Below, one piece after another: positions 24,484 through 34,609 of a stretch of 64,000 bases of DNA; positions within the stretch are counted from its first letter, which is position 1, and each line of letters begins with the position of its first letter. The stretch is from PLanc-01 sp034678485 (GTDB lineage Bacteria; Planctomycetota; Phycisphaerae; Sedimentisphaerales; Anaerobacaceae). The DNA lies in assembly GCA_034678485.1 (NCBI GenBank), contig JAXDBU010000040.1, forward strand, positions 1-64,000, given 5' to 3'. A program made the translations under genes and the position numbers. The notes below the pieces were generated by a model. It did not search any database. It was not told the origin of the DNA and saw only the letters and a program-made list of their open reading frames with translations.

Positions 24484-26058
24484 ATGTGGGTGAAAGCACG
24501 GACAATGATGAACAGACCGGCGACAGTAGCGATTGCCTTGGCCGCAGCCGTGGCATCCTGGGCTGCAATGAGCCCGTTTGAAGGTCCGGGCAGGCCGGCG
24601 TCGCGCGGTCGGATCGATGAACTGGTCTTCGACCGGCTGGCGCAGTTGGGCATTGAGCCTGCCAATCTGTGCTCCGACGCGGTGTTCGTTCGTCGGGTGT
24701 TCCTGGACGTCATCGGTACGTTGCCCACCGCCCAGGAAGCTCAGGCGTTTCTCTCGGACCAGGACCCGAACAAACGCGACGTTCTGATCGACCGGCTGCT
24801 GGCACGGGACGAGTTCGCCGACTACTGGGCGTTGAAATGGAGCGACCTGCTGCGGGTCAAATCGGAATTCCCCATCAACCTCTGGCCCAACGCGGTGCAG
24901 GCGTACCATCGCTGGATACGGACCTCCCTGGCGGCGAATACGCCGTACGACCGGTTCGTTCGCGAGATGCTCACCTCCAGCGGCAGCAACTTCCGCGTCC
25001 CTCCCGTCAACTTCTATCGCGCGGTCCAGAGCAAAGACCCGCAGACCCTGGCCCAGGCGGTGGCACTGACGTTCATGGGCGTGCGAGCCGACAGTTGGCC
25101 CGACGAGCGGTGGTCGCAGATGGCGGTGTTCTTCTCGCGAATCGGTTACAAGGCCACCGGGGAATGGAAAGAGGAAATCGTCCTGTCCGATCCGAGCAAA
25201 CCGCTGCCACCGGCTGCCACCCTTCCGGACGGGACCACGGTTCAACTACCTCTCGACAGCGATCCTCGCGAGCTTTTTGCCGACTGGCTGATCGACGCCA
25301 AGAACCCGTGGTTCGCTCGCAACGTCGTCAATCGCATCTGGTCCTGGCTGCTCGGGCGGGGGATCATCTACGAGCCCGACGATATCCGCGAGGACAATCC
25401 GCCGAGCAATCCGGAACTGCTCGCATTCCTGGAACGCGAGCTGGTCGCGTCCGGCTGCGACCTCAGGCACATCTACCGTCTGATCCTCCATTCGCAGACG
25501 TACCAGCTCTCCTGCATTCCCGCGACGGACGAGTCGCATGCAGAGGCGAACTTCGCCCGCTATCCGCTCCGTCGGCTCGAAGCGGAGGTGCTGATCGACG
25601 CTCTCAACCAGATCACCGGCACGACCGAAGCGTACTCCAGCGCCATTCCCGAGCCGTTCACGTTCATCCCCGACGATCAGCGGTCCATCGCGCTGGCCGA
25701 CGGCAGCATCACCAGCTCCTTCCTGGAGATGTTCGGGCGCTCGCCGCGGGATACCGGCCTGGAGTCGGAACGGAACAACAACCCCACAGCCGCGCAGCGA
25801 CTGCACCTGCTCAACTCCAGCCATATCCAGCGCAAGATCGAGCAGGGTCCCGCGTTGCAGAACGTGCTGCGGTCGAGGGCCAGGCCTCGCGAGATCGTCG
25901 ATACGTTGTATCTGACGATTCTCTCGCGGTACCCGACGGAGGAGGAACGCAAGACCGCGGTCGCGTACATGCAGGCCGGCAAAGGCAAGAGTCGCGAGGC
26001 CGCCATCGATCTGACCTGGGCCTTGATTAACAGCGTGGAGTTCCTCTACAGGCATTGA
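24484..26058 (+). CDS. DUF1549/DUF1553 planctomycete protein
   Basis: A 524-residue exported protein with an N-terminal hydrophobic signal and the two domains that define this planctomycete family. DUF1549 (about 38-240) has the FVRRVFLDVIGTLPTAQEAQAFLSD type start and the DRLLARDEFADYWALKWSDLLRV region. DUF1553 (about 270-500) has NPWFARNVVNRIWSWLLGRGI and the SRYPTEEE ending. Many relatives carry a PSD1 cytochrome domain with CxxCH; none is present here. The function is unknown; the family is co-encoded with DUF1501 and probably acts in the periplasm. Later ATGs at 24505 and 24508 are possible starts. Confidence 0.88.
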   Translation: MWVKARTMMNRPATVAIALAAAVASWAAMSPFEGPGRPASRGRIDELVFDRLAQLGIEPANLCSDAVFVRRVFLDVIGTLPTAQEAQAFLSDQDPNKRDVLIDRLLARDEFADYWALKWSDLLRVKSEFPINLWPNAVQAYHRWIRTSLAANTPYDRFVREMLTSSGSNFRVPPVNFYRAVQSKDPQTLAQAVALTFMGVRADSWPDERWSQMAVFFSRIGYKATGEWKEEIVLSDPSKPLPPAATLPDGTTVQLPLDSDPRELFADWLIDAKNPWFARNVVNRIWSWLLGRGIIYEPDDIREDNPPSNPELLAFLERELVASGCDLRHIYRLILHSQTYQLSCIPATDESHAEANFARYPLRRLEAEVLIDALNQITGTTEAYSSAIPEPFTFIPDDQRSIALADGSITSSFLEMFGRSPRDTGLESERNNNPTAAQRLHLLNSSHIQRKIEQGPALQNVLRSRARPREIVDTLYLTILSRYPTEEERKTAVAYMQAGKGKSREAAIDLTWALINSVEFLYRH

Positions 26059-26085
26059 GGACGTGAAGGACGAAAGGCACGGCAT

Positions 26086-27396
26086 ATGGACACGCCCATC
26101 TCCCGACGCGATGCGATGCGTCTCGGCCTTCTCGGCGCCGCCGGACTTGTGGCGGGTCGGCGGAGGGTGCCGGCGTCCCAGAGGTCGGTCAGAGCGAAGT
26201 CCGTCATCCAGATTTGGATGTGGGGCGGGCCGGCGCATCTGGACACGTTCGACCCCAAGCCCCAGGCGGGCAACGACTACACAGGTCCGCTGAACAAGCC
26301 CATCGCCACCAACGTGGACGGGATCGTCATCGGCGAGCTGCTGCCCCTGCTGGCCCAACAGGCGGACAAGTACTCGATCATCCGGAGCATGACCCACGGC
26401 GTGAATGCCCATGAGACCGCCTCCTACCGGGTCCAGACGGGTCGGATGCCGGGCGACGGGCAGGTCTATCCGTGCGTCGGCGCCGTCGTCTCCCTGTTCA
26501 AGGGCTACGATGCAGGGTACAAGGGTTTGATCCCGCCCTACATCGTGCTGACCGACCTGCAGGGTCGGTTCTCCGAGGCAGGCTTCCTGGGTTCTCGATA
26601 CAAGCCGTTCGCCACCGGCGGCGATCCGGCCCGAACCCCGTTCGTCGTGGAAGGCGTCGTCGCGCAAGGCATCTCCACGCAGAGGCAGCAGAACCGGCGC
26701 GATCTGCTGGGCGAGCTGAACACTCTCGGGAAAGCCATGCAAGGCGATCCCCGAGTGGCCGCCTCGGAGCAATGTGAGAACCAAGCCTACGACCTGATCC
26801 TGGGCGATGGCGCCAAGGTGTTCGACCTGTCGCAGGAGAAGGACGAGCTGCGAGACCGGTACGGTCGGAGCACCTTCGGCCAATCCTGCCTGATGGCCCG
26901 TCGGCTCGTCGAACGCGGCGTCCCCTACGTCACCATCAACTACAAGGGCTGGGACACACACAAGCAGCACTTCCAGGCCATGCGCCGCCAGCTCCCGGAG
27001 ATGGACCGGGGCATGGCGACGCTGCTGCAGGACCTGTCGGATCGCGGGCTGCTGGACAGCACCATCGTCTGGTGGGGCGGCGAGTTCGGCCGGACCCCGA
27101 GAGTGCAGTGGGAGGCGCCATGGAACGGCGGTCGCAATCACTTCGGCAAGGTCTTCAGCGTCGTCGTCGCCGGAGGCGGGTTCAAGGGCGGCCGCGTGGT
27201 CGGCGCGTCAAACGACACGGGCGAAGAAGTGAAGGATCGGCCGGTCCACCCGGAGGATCTCATCGCGAGCATGTACGAATTGCTCGGCATCGACCCCGGC
27301 GCGAAGCTGCCCCATCCTCAGGGACTGACAGTTCATGCGTTGCCTGTTCCCGCACAGGGCGCAGCCGGGGGCGGGCGTTTGACGGAGATCATGTGA
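26086..27396 (+). CDS. DUF1501 (sulfatase-fold) protein with Tat-like signal
   Basis: A 436-residue protein. The N-terminus ISRRDAMRLGLLGAAGL is a twin-arginine-type signal. The DUF1501 domain, which has an alkaline-phosphatase/sulfatase-like fold, fills the rest. Visible family segments are IQIWMWGGPAHLDTFDPKP (about 43-61), IIRSMTHGVNAHETASYR, YVTINYKGWDTH (about 284) and WGGEFGRTPR (about 330). These carry the His/Asp residues likely to bind metal. It follows the DUF1549/DUF1553 gene by 27 bases and precedes the PPC-domain gene by 14, a standard planctomycete operon. The biochemical role is not established. Confidence 0.9.
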   Translation: MDTPISRRDAMRLGLLGAAGLVAGRRRVPASQRSVRAKSVIQIWMWGGPAHLDTFDPKPQAGNDYTGPLNKPIATNVDGIVIGELLPLLAQQADKYSIIRSMTHGVNAHETASYRVQTGRMPGDGQVYPCVGAVVSLFKGYDAGYKGLIPPYIVLTDLQGRFSEAGFLGSRYKPFATGGDPARTPFVVEGVVAQGISTQRQQNRRDLLGELNTLGKAMQGDPRVAASEQCENQAYDLILGDGAKVFDLSQEKDELRDRYGRSTFGQSCLMARRLVERGVPYVTINYKGWDTHKQHFQAMRRQLPEMDRGMATLLQDLSDRGLLDSTIVWWGGEFGRTPRVQWEAPWNGGRNHFGKVFSVVVAGGGFKGGRVVGASNDTGEEVKDRPVHPEDLIASMYELLGIDPGAKLPHPQGLTVHALPVPAQGAAGGGRLTEIM

Positions 27397-27410
27397 GCAG
27401 GGGGCATCTT

Positions 27411-29738
27411 ATGGATTCATCCCGAGCGTTTGTGATTGCCTGCCTGTCGCTCCTGGCGGTTCTGCCCGCCGTGTGGGGGCAGCAGAACACCCCGCGGATC
27501 GGCTACGTTTATCCGGCCGGCGGTCGGCAGGGCCAGACGTTCCAGGTCGTCCTTGGCGGCCAGTACCTCGACGGTGCGATGGGCCTGTGCGTTGGCGGGG
27601 GAGACATCCAGGCCGTCGTGCTCTCGCAGACCAAGCCCCTGACGCAACGGCAGTTCAACGAGCTGCGGGACAAGATGAAGGAACTCCAGGAGAGAAAAGC
27701 AGCCGCGATGAAGAGCGCCGGACCTGGCGGCAGGCAGGGCGCGTCGCAGGACTCCAATGATACACCCGTAGAATGGACCGCCGAAGACGAGAAGACGCTC
27801 GTCGAGACCCGAGAGAAACTGTCGGAGGGCCCCCCGAATCGGCAGGCCAATCCCGCGATCTCCGAGACGGTGACGCTCTCCGTCACGGTGGGGCCGGGGG
27901 CACGGCCCGGACATCGTGACCTCAGACTCGTGGCGGCATCGGGGTTGTCGAACCCGCTGGTGTTCTGCGTCGGCACGTTGCCCGAATTCAGCGAGACGGC
28001 CGAGCGGGCGGTTGTGGCGCCGCCGAACACGGCTGGGCAGCCGTACCGTCGTCAGGCGAAAGCCGATCCCGCGAAGAAGGAGAGGCGCATCTCGCTGCCG
28101 GCGGTCGTGAACGGCCAGATCATGCCCGGCGATGCAGATCGCTACCGCTTCGCGGCGAGGAAGGGACAGTGTCTGGTGGTCGCCGCCAGCGCGCGGGAGT
28201 TGATTCCCTATCTCGCTGACGCGGTGCCGGGCTGGTTCCAGGCCACTGTGGCTCTGTGCAACGCCCAGGGACACGAATTGGCATACGCCGACGATTACCG
28301 GTTCAACCCCGACCCAGTCCTGTGCTGCGAGCTCCCCGAGGATGGCGAGTACCTGATCGAGATCAAGGACGCGATCTACCGCGGGCGACAGGACTTCGTG
28401 TATCGCATCGCGGTGGGCGAGTTGCCGTTCGTGACGAGCATCTTCCCGCTCGGGGGCCCGGCCGGCGCTCGCACGAGCGTCGCTCTGCAGGGCTGGAACC
28501 TGTCGACGACCCGTCTGATCCGCGAGCCCGGCGACGACGAGACGAGAGACAGGATTGTCGAACTGGACCATTCACTCCCGATGAGTGGCCATCCGCCGCT
28601 TTTCGGAGTGGACACCCTGCCCGAATGCGTGGAGAACGAGTCGAACGATTCGCGGGAGACGGCGCCGCGGATCGCGTTGCCGACGATTGTGAATGGGCGG
28701 ATCGGCGCTGACAGCGACGCCGACGTGTTCCGCTTCGACGGTCGGGCGGGCAGCGCGGTTGTGGCGGAAGTCACCGCCCGACGACTGGGATCGCCGCTGG
28801 ATTCCGTGCTCCGACTGACCGACAGCGCGGGCCGGCACGTGGCTTCCAACGACGACCGGGAGGACAAGGGCTCGGCGCTGATCACGCACCATGCGGACTC
28901 GTACCTGTCCGTCACGCTGCCGACGGACGGCACGTACTGCCTCCACCTGAACGACGCCCAGGGCCGAGGCGGCGACGAATATGGATACCGCCTGCGGGTC
29001 AGCCCGCCCCGGCCGGATTTCGAGTTGAGAATCGTGCCGTCGAGCGTCAGCGCTGGCGGCGGGGCCACGATTCCGCTGACCGTGTATGCCCTTCGCAGGG
29101 ACGGATTCGACGGCGACATCACGCTGGTCCTGAAGGATGCGCCGGCCGGGTACGTGCTGAGCGGCTGGGCGCCCGCCGGACAGGACAGAGTGCAGGTTAC
29201 GCTGACCGTCCCGCCGGCGCCGACGCAGGAACCACTGAGCCTGTCGGCGGAAGGTCGGGCCGTGATCGACGGACAGGAAGTGGTTCGCCCGGTCGTGCCG
29301 GCTGACGACATGATGCAGGCTTTTTTCTACTGGCATCTCGTCCCCGCCCGGGAGTTGAGAGTCGCGGTCTCGGGCCGGCGGATGTCGAGGGGGGACATGC
29401 GTCTCGTCGGCAGTGTGCCGGTCCGAATCCCGGCCGGCGGGACGGCGGCGGTCCGGATCGGGCCCGCCGGGCGCTGGTTTGCAGCGACAACGCAGCTTGA
29501 GGTGAGCGATCCGGCGGAGGGGATCGTGGTCGAGAGCGTCAGGCCGGTCCGCGAGGGCGTCGAGATCGTCCTCAGGAGCGAGGCCGACAAGGTCCAACCC
29601 GGCCTGAAGGGCAACCTCATCGTCAACGCCTTCTCTGCGAAGCCGCCGGCATCTGCCGACGAGAAGGCTCCACCGGCGCGACGGCGTGTTCCGGCCGCGA
29701 CGCTACCCGCCATCCCGTTCGAGATTGTCTCGCCGTAG
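27411..29738 (+). CDS. exported protein with IPT-like and pre-peptidase C-terminal (PPC) domains
   Basis: A 775-residue surface or periplasmic protein. A signal peptide (about 1-24) is followed by an IPT/TIG-like beta domain (about 28-65, IGYVYPAGGRQGQTFQVVL), a charged helical stretch (about 80-150), and two PPC-type beta-sandwiches (about 225-345 and 405-530) with the DADRYRFAARKGQ and DADVFRFDGRAGS motifs. Further beta-sandwich modules and a Pro/Lys-rich tail complete it. It has no catalytic motif. It is the third gene of the DUF1549-DUF1501 operon and probably presents or stabilises the partners. ATG 27411 is used, because the earlier frame runs inside DUF1501. Confidence 0.83.
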   Translation: MDSSRAFVIACLSLLAVLPAVWGQQNTPRIGYVYPAGGRQGQTFQVVLGGQYLDGAMGLCVGGGDIQAVVLSQTKPLTQRQFNELRDKMKELQERKAAAMKSAGPGGRQGASQDSNDTPVEWTAEDEKTLVETREKLSEGPPNRQANPAISETVTLSVTVGPGARPGHRDLRLVAASGLSNPLVFCVGTLPEFSETAERAVVAPPNTAGQPYRRQAKADPAKKERRISLPAVVNGQIMPGDADRYRFAARKGQCLVVAASARELIPYLADAVPGWFQATVALCNAQGHELAYADDYRFNPDPVLCCELPEDGEYLIEIKDAIYRGRQDFVYRIAVGELPFVTSIFPLGGPAGARTSVALQGWNLSTTRLIREPGDDETRDRIVELDHSLPMSGHPPLFGVDTLPECVENESNDSRETAPRIALPTIVNGRIGADSDADVFRFDGRAGSAVVAEVTARRLGSPLDSVLRLTDSAGRHVASNDDREDKGSALITHHADSYLSVTLPTDGTYCLHLNDAQGRGGDEYGYRLRVSPPRPDFELRIVPSSVSAGGGATIPLTVYALRRDGFDGDITLVLKDAPAGYVLSGWAPAGQDRVQVTLTVPPAPTQEPLSLSAEGRAVIDGQEVVRPVVPADDMMQAFFYWHLVPARELRVAVSGRRMSRGDMRLVGSVPVRIPAGGTAAVRIGPAGRWFAATTQLEVSDPAEGIVVESVRPVREGVEIVLRSEADKVQPGLKGNLIVNAFSAKPPASADEKAPPARRRVPAATLPAIPFEIVSP

Positions 29739-29752
29739 AACAACCGACAGAA

Positions 29753-31150
29753 TCACTCCGCGTACTCGACTACAACGACGGAGATGTTCTCATCTGGCGC
29801 CTGCGACGGGACCTGGATCGACACGACGTTCGAACTGGTCTGGGCCTTCAGAGGTCTCTTCTGAGGGTCGGCCAGCAGGTAGGCGCGGGCGAGCCTGCGA
29901 TCCGAAGCAGGGATCTGCAACTTCCCATCCTGAGGCCAATCGAATACGTGGACGAAGAGCCGTCCCGGCTTGGTGGTGTATCTTCCCCAGGCGGGTTTGT
30001 CGAACGGGCTGGCGCTCGTGCCGTAGATGGACTCGCCGTTGGCGGCCATCCACTTGCCGATGGCCTGCATGGACTCGATGCTCTCCTGCGGGATCGAGCC
30101 GTCGCTCTTGGGACCGATGTTCAGCAGGTAGTTGCCGCCTTTGGACACGATGTCGACGAGGTTGCGCAGGAGGGTCCGCGTCGGCTTCCAAGCGTGGTCG
30201 TGCTCGGAGTATCCCCAGGTCGTGTTCATCGTCATGCAGACCTCCCAGTCGACGCCGGGGATGCCGGTCGAGGGGATCGTTTGCTCGGGCGTCGTGAAGT
30301 CGCCCTGCTCGGGCTTCCACGTTCGGAGCCGGTCGGCGGAGTCCTGTCTCTCGATGTCCGGGATGTGGTACAGGCGGTTGTTCGAGATGATCGTCGGCTG
30401 GAGCTGCCGGGCCATCGCCATGAGCTGGTCCGCTCGCCAGAAGGGGCCTTCGTTGCCCTGCTTGGAGTAGTCCCACCAGATCACGTCGACGGTCCCGTAG
30501 TTGGAGAACAGCTCCTTTGCCTGATGGTGCAGGTAGTCCAGGTAAATATCATGGTTGCGCGGACCGTTCGGCGAGGGCTTGCCACGCAGCGGGTGCGGCA
30601 ACTGGTTGGCCTTGAAGTAGTCGTACTGCGGATGGTGCCAGTCGATCACCGAGTGGTAGAAGCCCACCTTGAGCCCCTCGTTGTGTACGGCGTCGACGAT
30701 CTCCTTGCACAGATCCCGCCCGACCAGGTCGTAGGCGTCGTAGGTCGTGTACTGCGAGTTGAACAGGCAGAAGCCGTCGTGGTGCTTCGTGGTGAAGACC
30801 ACGTAGCGACATCCCGCGTCGCGGGCGAGCTTCGCCCACTGGGCGGCAAATCCCTCCACGGGTCGGAATCGCGAGACCGCCTCGTGAGCGTATTCCCACG
30901 TATCGACGCCCACGCGTTGCTGAATCCACTCCATGCCGCCCCGGTCGCCGACGGACTTCTCTTTCCATGTCCCCGCCAGGCCCGAATACAGGCCCCAATG
31001 GACGAACATCCCGAAGCGCCCCTGACGCCACCAGTCCATCCGGGCGTCCCGCTGCTCCTTGGTCTCGGGCGCCGACCACGCGGGTCGTGCCTGTGCCAGA
31101 ATGGAGACCATGATCAAACCCATTATCACGAGGAGAACCGTTCGTTTCAT
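29753..31150 (-). CDS. alpha-L-fucosidase (GH29)
   Basis: A 465-residue exported retaining alpha-L-fucosidase. The signal peptide is about 1-25. The catalytic barrel starts with WWRQGRFGMFVHWGLYS (about 38-54). KHHDGFCLF (about 115) and GFYHSVIDWHHP (about 165) line the active site, and the nucleophile is Asp227 in DVIWWDYSK. A short C-terminal beta-sandwich follows, without an added binding module. ATG 31150 is chosen because AAGGA lies seven bases before it; upstream in-frame ATGs have no site. It converges with the PPC-domain gene, 14 bases away, and has its own weak promoter (TATACT at 31244-31249). Confidence 0.93.
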   Translation of the reverse strand: MKRTVLLVIMGLIMVSILAQARPAWSAPETKEQRDARMDWWRQGRFGMFVHWGLYSGLAGTWKEKSVGDRGGMEWIQQRVGVDTWEYAHEAVSRFRPVEGFAAQWAKLARDAGCRYVVFTTKHHDGFCLFNSQYTTYDAYDLVGRDLCKEIVDAVHNEGLKVGFYHSVIDWHHPQYDYFKANQLPHPLRGKPSPNGPRNHDIYLDYLHHQAKELFSNYGTVDVIWWDYSKQGNEGPFWRADQLMAMARQLQPTIISNNRLYHIPDIERQDSADRLRTWKPEQGDFTTPEQTIPSTGIPGVDWEVCMTMNTTWGYSEHDHAWKPTRTLLRNLVDIVSKGGNYLLNIGPKSDGSIPQESIESMQAIGKWMAANGESIYGTSASPFDKPAWGRYTTKPGRLFVHVFDWPQDGKLQIPASDRRLARAYLLADPQKRPLKAQTSSNVVSIQVPSQAPDENISVVVVEYAE

Positions 31151-31320
31151 ATGCATGTCCTTCTTCATCCATCTACGCTGTGAATGGCCCGTTCGACACT
31201 GTTCCGACTCCACGATACGCTCATCGCACACCGAATCGAGCCCAGTATAGAGGTGATGCGCGCCGCAGGGAAGCGCATACTGCAGGAGGTATCCTGCTCC
31301 GGGACGCAGGACAGGTAGAA

Positions 31321-31349
31321 TTGACGATTGGTCGTTTACCGCGTATTCT
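31321..31349 (+). promoter_or_regulatory. candidate promoter of the RND operon
   Basis: TTGACG (31321-31326), a 17-base spacer and TATTCT (31344-31349). It lies about 80 bases upstream of the exporter start, giving a leader of roughly 75 bases. Confidence 0.5.
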
Positions 31350-31429
31350 GCCGTTCCGTTGCCATGGGGTGTGCAGCGACGCCGAATAGTGAACTGTCAA
31401 TAGTGAACCGTAGATCCTGAGGGGGTTTG

Positions 31430-33775
31430 GTGCAGGAAAACAACGCGATATGCATGGGGGCGCGCCTGGGTCCCTGGGTGGTCCGACATCGCTGGGCGAT
31501 TATCGTATTGAGCCTGGCGGCTGTCGGCGTTGCCGCTTCGGGGCTGTGCCACCTGCGGATCTGCAACGATACCCGCGTGTTCTTCGGAGAAGACAACCCC
31601 GACTACGCGGCGCTCAAAGCCCTCGAACACACCTACAGCAGGGAGCAGAGTGTCGTTTTCGTAGTCGCTCCTCGCGACGGGAACGTCTTCACGCGCGAAA
31701 CGCTGAAGGCAATCGGCGAGCTGACGACGGCGGGCTGGCGTGTACCCTGTTCGACGGTTGTCAACTCCATCACGAACTTCCAGAGCACGAGAGCCGACGG
31801 CGAAGAACTGGTTGTGGAAGACCTCGTGCCCGATCCCAACGTCTTGTCGGGACCGGAATTGGAGCGGATCCGGCGGACTGCTCTGTCGGAACCGACTCTG
31901 ATCAACATGTTGCTCTCTCGCACGGGCCACGTGGCCGGCGTACACATCAGCTTCGAGGTTCCGGAGGGGCAGTCGCCGCCTACGGCCGAGATCGCCCACT
32001 ATGTGCGTGCGATGGCGGACGGTTTTCGTGCTCGACATCCACAGATCGACGTCTACCTCACGGGCTCGGTTCTGATCGACGACACCTTCGCACAAGCCAG
32101 CCGGCGTGATCTGCTGACGTTGGGTCCGATCTCGTTTCTTGTCATGACGTCGCTCGTCGGGATCTCGTTGCGGTCGTTCTATGCGACGTTTGCCGCCGTG
32201 ATTACGACCGTGCTGTCGCTGACCACCGCGTTGGGTCTGGTCGGATGGCTGGGTGTGCCGCTCAATGCGGTTTCCGTGGGCGCCCCGGTGCTCATGCTGA
32301 CGCTGGCTGTTGCGGATAACGTCCACATTCTGACGACCATGTCTCACTCCCTGCAACGCGGTCTCTCGAAGCACGAAGCGATTGCCCAATCCCTCCAGGT
32401 GAACCTGAGGGCGGTTTTCCTCACGAGCATTACGACGATCCTCGGCTTTCTCTCGATGAATCTTTCGGAATCGCCTCCCTTCCGCGACCTCGGAAACATC
32501 GTGGGGGCCGGTGTCGCGATCGACCTGGTCAATTCGATTCTGTTTCTCCCTGCTCTGATCGCGGTGCTGCCGGTCCCCACCAGACTGGGCAGGAGTCTGG
32601 GAGAAGGCCGATCGGACCTGACCGGCTGGGTGAATGTGGATCGGCTTGCGGATTTCGTGATTCGCCATCGCGAGCTGCTGCTGTACTCGATGCTTGCGCT
32701 GACGGTCGTGTGCAGCCTCGGGATCCTGCGGATCGATCTCGACGACAATTTTCTCACGTATTTCGACGAGAGCTTCGAATTCCGACGGGCGACGGATTTC
32801 ATGATCGAGAATCTCCGGGGCTGGGACGTCATGGAATACTCGCTCAATTCCGGCCGGTCGGGAGGCGTTACGGACCCCGAGTACCTGGCGGCGGTTGACC
32901 GGTTCGCCCAGTGGTACCGTGAGCGGCCGAAGGTTGTCCAGGTGCTGACCCCCATCGATACGATCAAGCGTCTCAACAGGGACATGCACGGCGGCGACGC
33001 GCGCTTCTATCGGATTCCCGACAGCAAGGAATTGGCCGCCCAGTATCTGCTTCTCTACGAGATGTCGCTGCCGTTCGGTCAGGATCTCAACAGCCAGATC
33101 GACGTTGACAAGTCCGCGACCCGGTTCCTGGTAATGTTCGAGAGCATGAAGGCCGGCGAGCTGCGCCGGATGGACGAGGAGGCCAGTCGATGGCTGGCTG
33201 CCCATGTCCCCGCCGGCGTGTCCGCGCCCGGCACGGGGCTGTCTCTCGTCTGGGCGCGTATCACCCAACGGAACATCACAGGCATGCTCTGGGCGTCGTT
33301 CGGGGAGGTTCTGACGATCTCCGGCATCATGATCCTGGTGTTTCGCAGTCTCCGATTCGTCGTGCTGTTTCTCATTCCCAATCTCGTGCCTCCGTTCATT
33401 GCGTTCGGGATCTGGGGAGTGATGAGAGGGCAGGTGGGACTGGCTTTGTCCGTTATCGTCGGCATGACCCTGGGCATCATCGTGGACGATACGATTCACT
33501 TCTTCATCAAGTACTCCCGGGCCAGGAAGGAGGATGGATTGACGCCGGAGCAGGCCGTTCGCGCCGCGTTCCACACGGTCGGTTCCGCTATCGGGATTAC
33601 GACGATCGTCCTGGTGTCGGGATTCCTGGTCATGGCGGTCTCCCACTACCGGATGAGCCAGGAAATGGGCTTGATGTGCGCCTTGGTCATCGGGTTGGCG
33701 CTGTTGGCCGACTTCTTCCTCTCGCCGACTTTGTTGATGAAATTCGACCGCCTGCCCGATAAGCTCAGGGATTGA
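31430..33775 (+). CDS. RND/MMPL-family exporter
   Basis: A 781-residue inner-membrane transporter with about twelve membrane segments arranged as two MMPL repeats, each a membrane helix, a large periplasmic loop (about 45-225 and 420-590) and five helices. The NAVSVGAPVLMLTLAVADNVHIL (about 282-304) and SVIVGMTLGIIVDDTIHFFIKY (about 675-696) segments carry the conserved acidic residues of proton relay helix 4. Members of this branch move lipids or hopanoids and are usually paired with a LolA-like protein, as here. The start is GTG 31430 after TGAGGGGG; ATG 31454 is possible. Confidence 0.88.
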   Translation: MQENNAICMGARLGPWVVRHRWAIIVLSLAAVGVAASGLCHLRICNDTRVFFGEDNPDYAALKALEHTYSREQSVVFVVAPRDGNVFTRETLKAIGELTTAGWRVPCSTVVNSITNFQSTRADGEELVVEDLVPDPNVLSGPELERIRRTALSEPTLINMLLSRTGHVAGVHISFEVPEGQSPPTAEIAHYVRAMADGFRARHPQIDVYLTGSVLIDDTFAQASRRDLLTLGPISFLVMTSLVGISLRSFYATFAAVITTVLSLTTALGLVGWLGVPLNAVSVGAPVLMLTLAVADNVHILTTMSHSLQRGLSKHEAIAQSLQVNLRAVFLTSITTILGFLSMNLSESPPFRDLGNIVGAGVAIDLVNSILFLPALIAVLPVPTRLGRSLGEGRSDLTGWVNVDRLADFVIRHRELLLYSMLALTVVCSLGILRIDLDDNFLTYFDESFEFRRATDFMIENLRGWDVMEYSLNSGRSGGVTDPEYLAAVDRFAQWYRERPKVVQVLTPIDTIKRLNRDMHGGDARFYRIPDSKELAAQYLLLYEMSLPFGQDLNSQIDVDKSATRFLVMFESMKAGELRRMDEEASRWLAAHVPAGVSAPGTGLSLVWARITQRNITGMLWASFGEVLTISGIMILVFRSLRFVVLFLIPNLVPPFIAFGIWGVMRGQVGLALSVIVGMTLGIIVDDTIHFFIKYSRARKEDGLTPEQAVRAAFHTVGSAIGITTIVLVSGFLVMAVSHYRMSQEMGLMCALVIGLALLADFFLSPTLLMKFDRLPDKLRD

Positions 33776-33805
33776 CGATGTGTGACCATTGATTGGAAAG
33801 GACGA

Positions 33806-34594
33806 ATGACGAGAACATTTGTTTTGACAATGGCTGCGATGATCGCAATCCCTGGGCTGCACGCCGGTCAGACACCCGAGGACAGAGGATTGGCACTGGC
33901 GCTAGAGGCCGATCGTCGATACGCCGGGTATGGGGATTCCATCGCAAGCCTTCGCATGATCCTGCGCAACAAGCAGGGCCAGGTCAGCGAGCGCCACCTG
34001 CGCATTCGCTCGCTGGAGACGCCGGACGACGGGACCAAGAGCCTGTGCATCTTCGACAGCCCTATGGACGTCAAGGGCACCATCCTGCTGACGCACACGC
34101 ACAGGAATCGGGTGGACGACCAGTGGCTTTTTCTGCCGGCCCTCGAGCGGGTCAAGCGGATCGCGGCCCAGAACCGGTCCGGGTCGTTCATGGGCAGCGA
34201 GTTCTCCTATGAGGACATCGCGACCCAGACCGTCGAGAAGTACTCCTACCGGTGGCTTCGGGACGAGAGCCTGGACGGTCAGGAATGCCACGTGATCGAG
34301 CGCCGTCCGCTGGACCCCAAGAGTTCCGGCTACCTTCGCCAGATTGTCTGGATGGACACCGAGCACCTGCGCATGGCGAAGGTCGATTACTATGACCGCA
34401 AGGACTCCCTCTTGAAGACCCTCATCTTCAAGGACTACCGCCAGTACCTCGACCGGTTCTGGCGGCCCCACGAGATGACCATGGTGAACCACCAGACGGG
34501 CAAGAGCAGTCAGTTGCTCTGGTCCGAGTACGCCTTCCGCCAGGGATTGGCGGAGAACGATTTCGATCCGCACAGCTTGACTCGAATTCGATGA
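33806..34594 (+). CDS. LolA-like outer-membrane lipoprotein-sorting protein
   Basis: A 262-residue periplasmic protein: signal peptide (about 1-20), then a single LolA/LolB-like half-barrel domain of the PF17131 type. Recognisable stretches are the MILRNKQGQVSERHLRIRSLE strand pair (about 50-70), the DQWLFLPALERVKRIAAQNRSGSFMGSEFSYED segment (about 107-139) and RMAKVDYYDRKDSLLKTL. It is expected to shuttle a lipid or lipoprotein released by the RND pump toward the outer membrane. GGAAAGGA precedes ATG 33806. It sits 30 bases after the exporter and 15 before the barrel protein. Confidence 0.87.
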   Translation: MTRTFVLTMAAMIAIPGLHAGQTPEDRGLALALEADRRYAGYGDSIASLRMILRNKQGQVSERHLRIRSLETPDDGTKSLCIFDSPMDVKGTILLTHTHRNRVDDQWLFLPALERVKRIAAQNRSGSFMGSEFSYEDIATQTVEKYSYRWLRDESLDGQECHVIERRPLDPKSSGYLRQIVWMDTEHLRMAKVDYYDRKDSLLKTLIFKDYRQYLDRFWRPHEMTMVNHQTGKSSQLLWSEYAFRQGLAENDFDPHSLTRIR

Positions 34595-34609
34595 GCGAGT
34601 CCGAGGCCC

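Noticed and set aside
24484..29738. Cytochrome-type haem sites in the DUF1549 operon
   Set aside because: Relatives often have a PSD1 domain with CxxCH; no CxxCH motif is present in any of the three products.
31397..33862. 821-residue open frame on the minus strand, antisense to the RND exporter
   Set aside because: It mirrors the GC-rich codons of a clear transporter gene, has no family features and is rich in Arg, His and Gln, as expected for the complement of a real gene.
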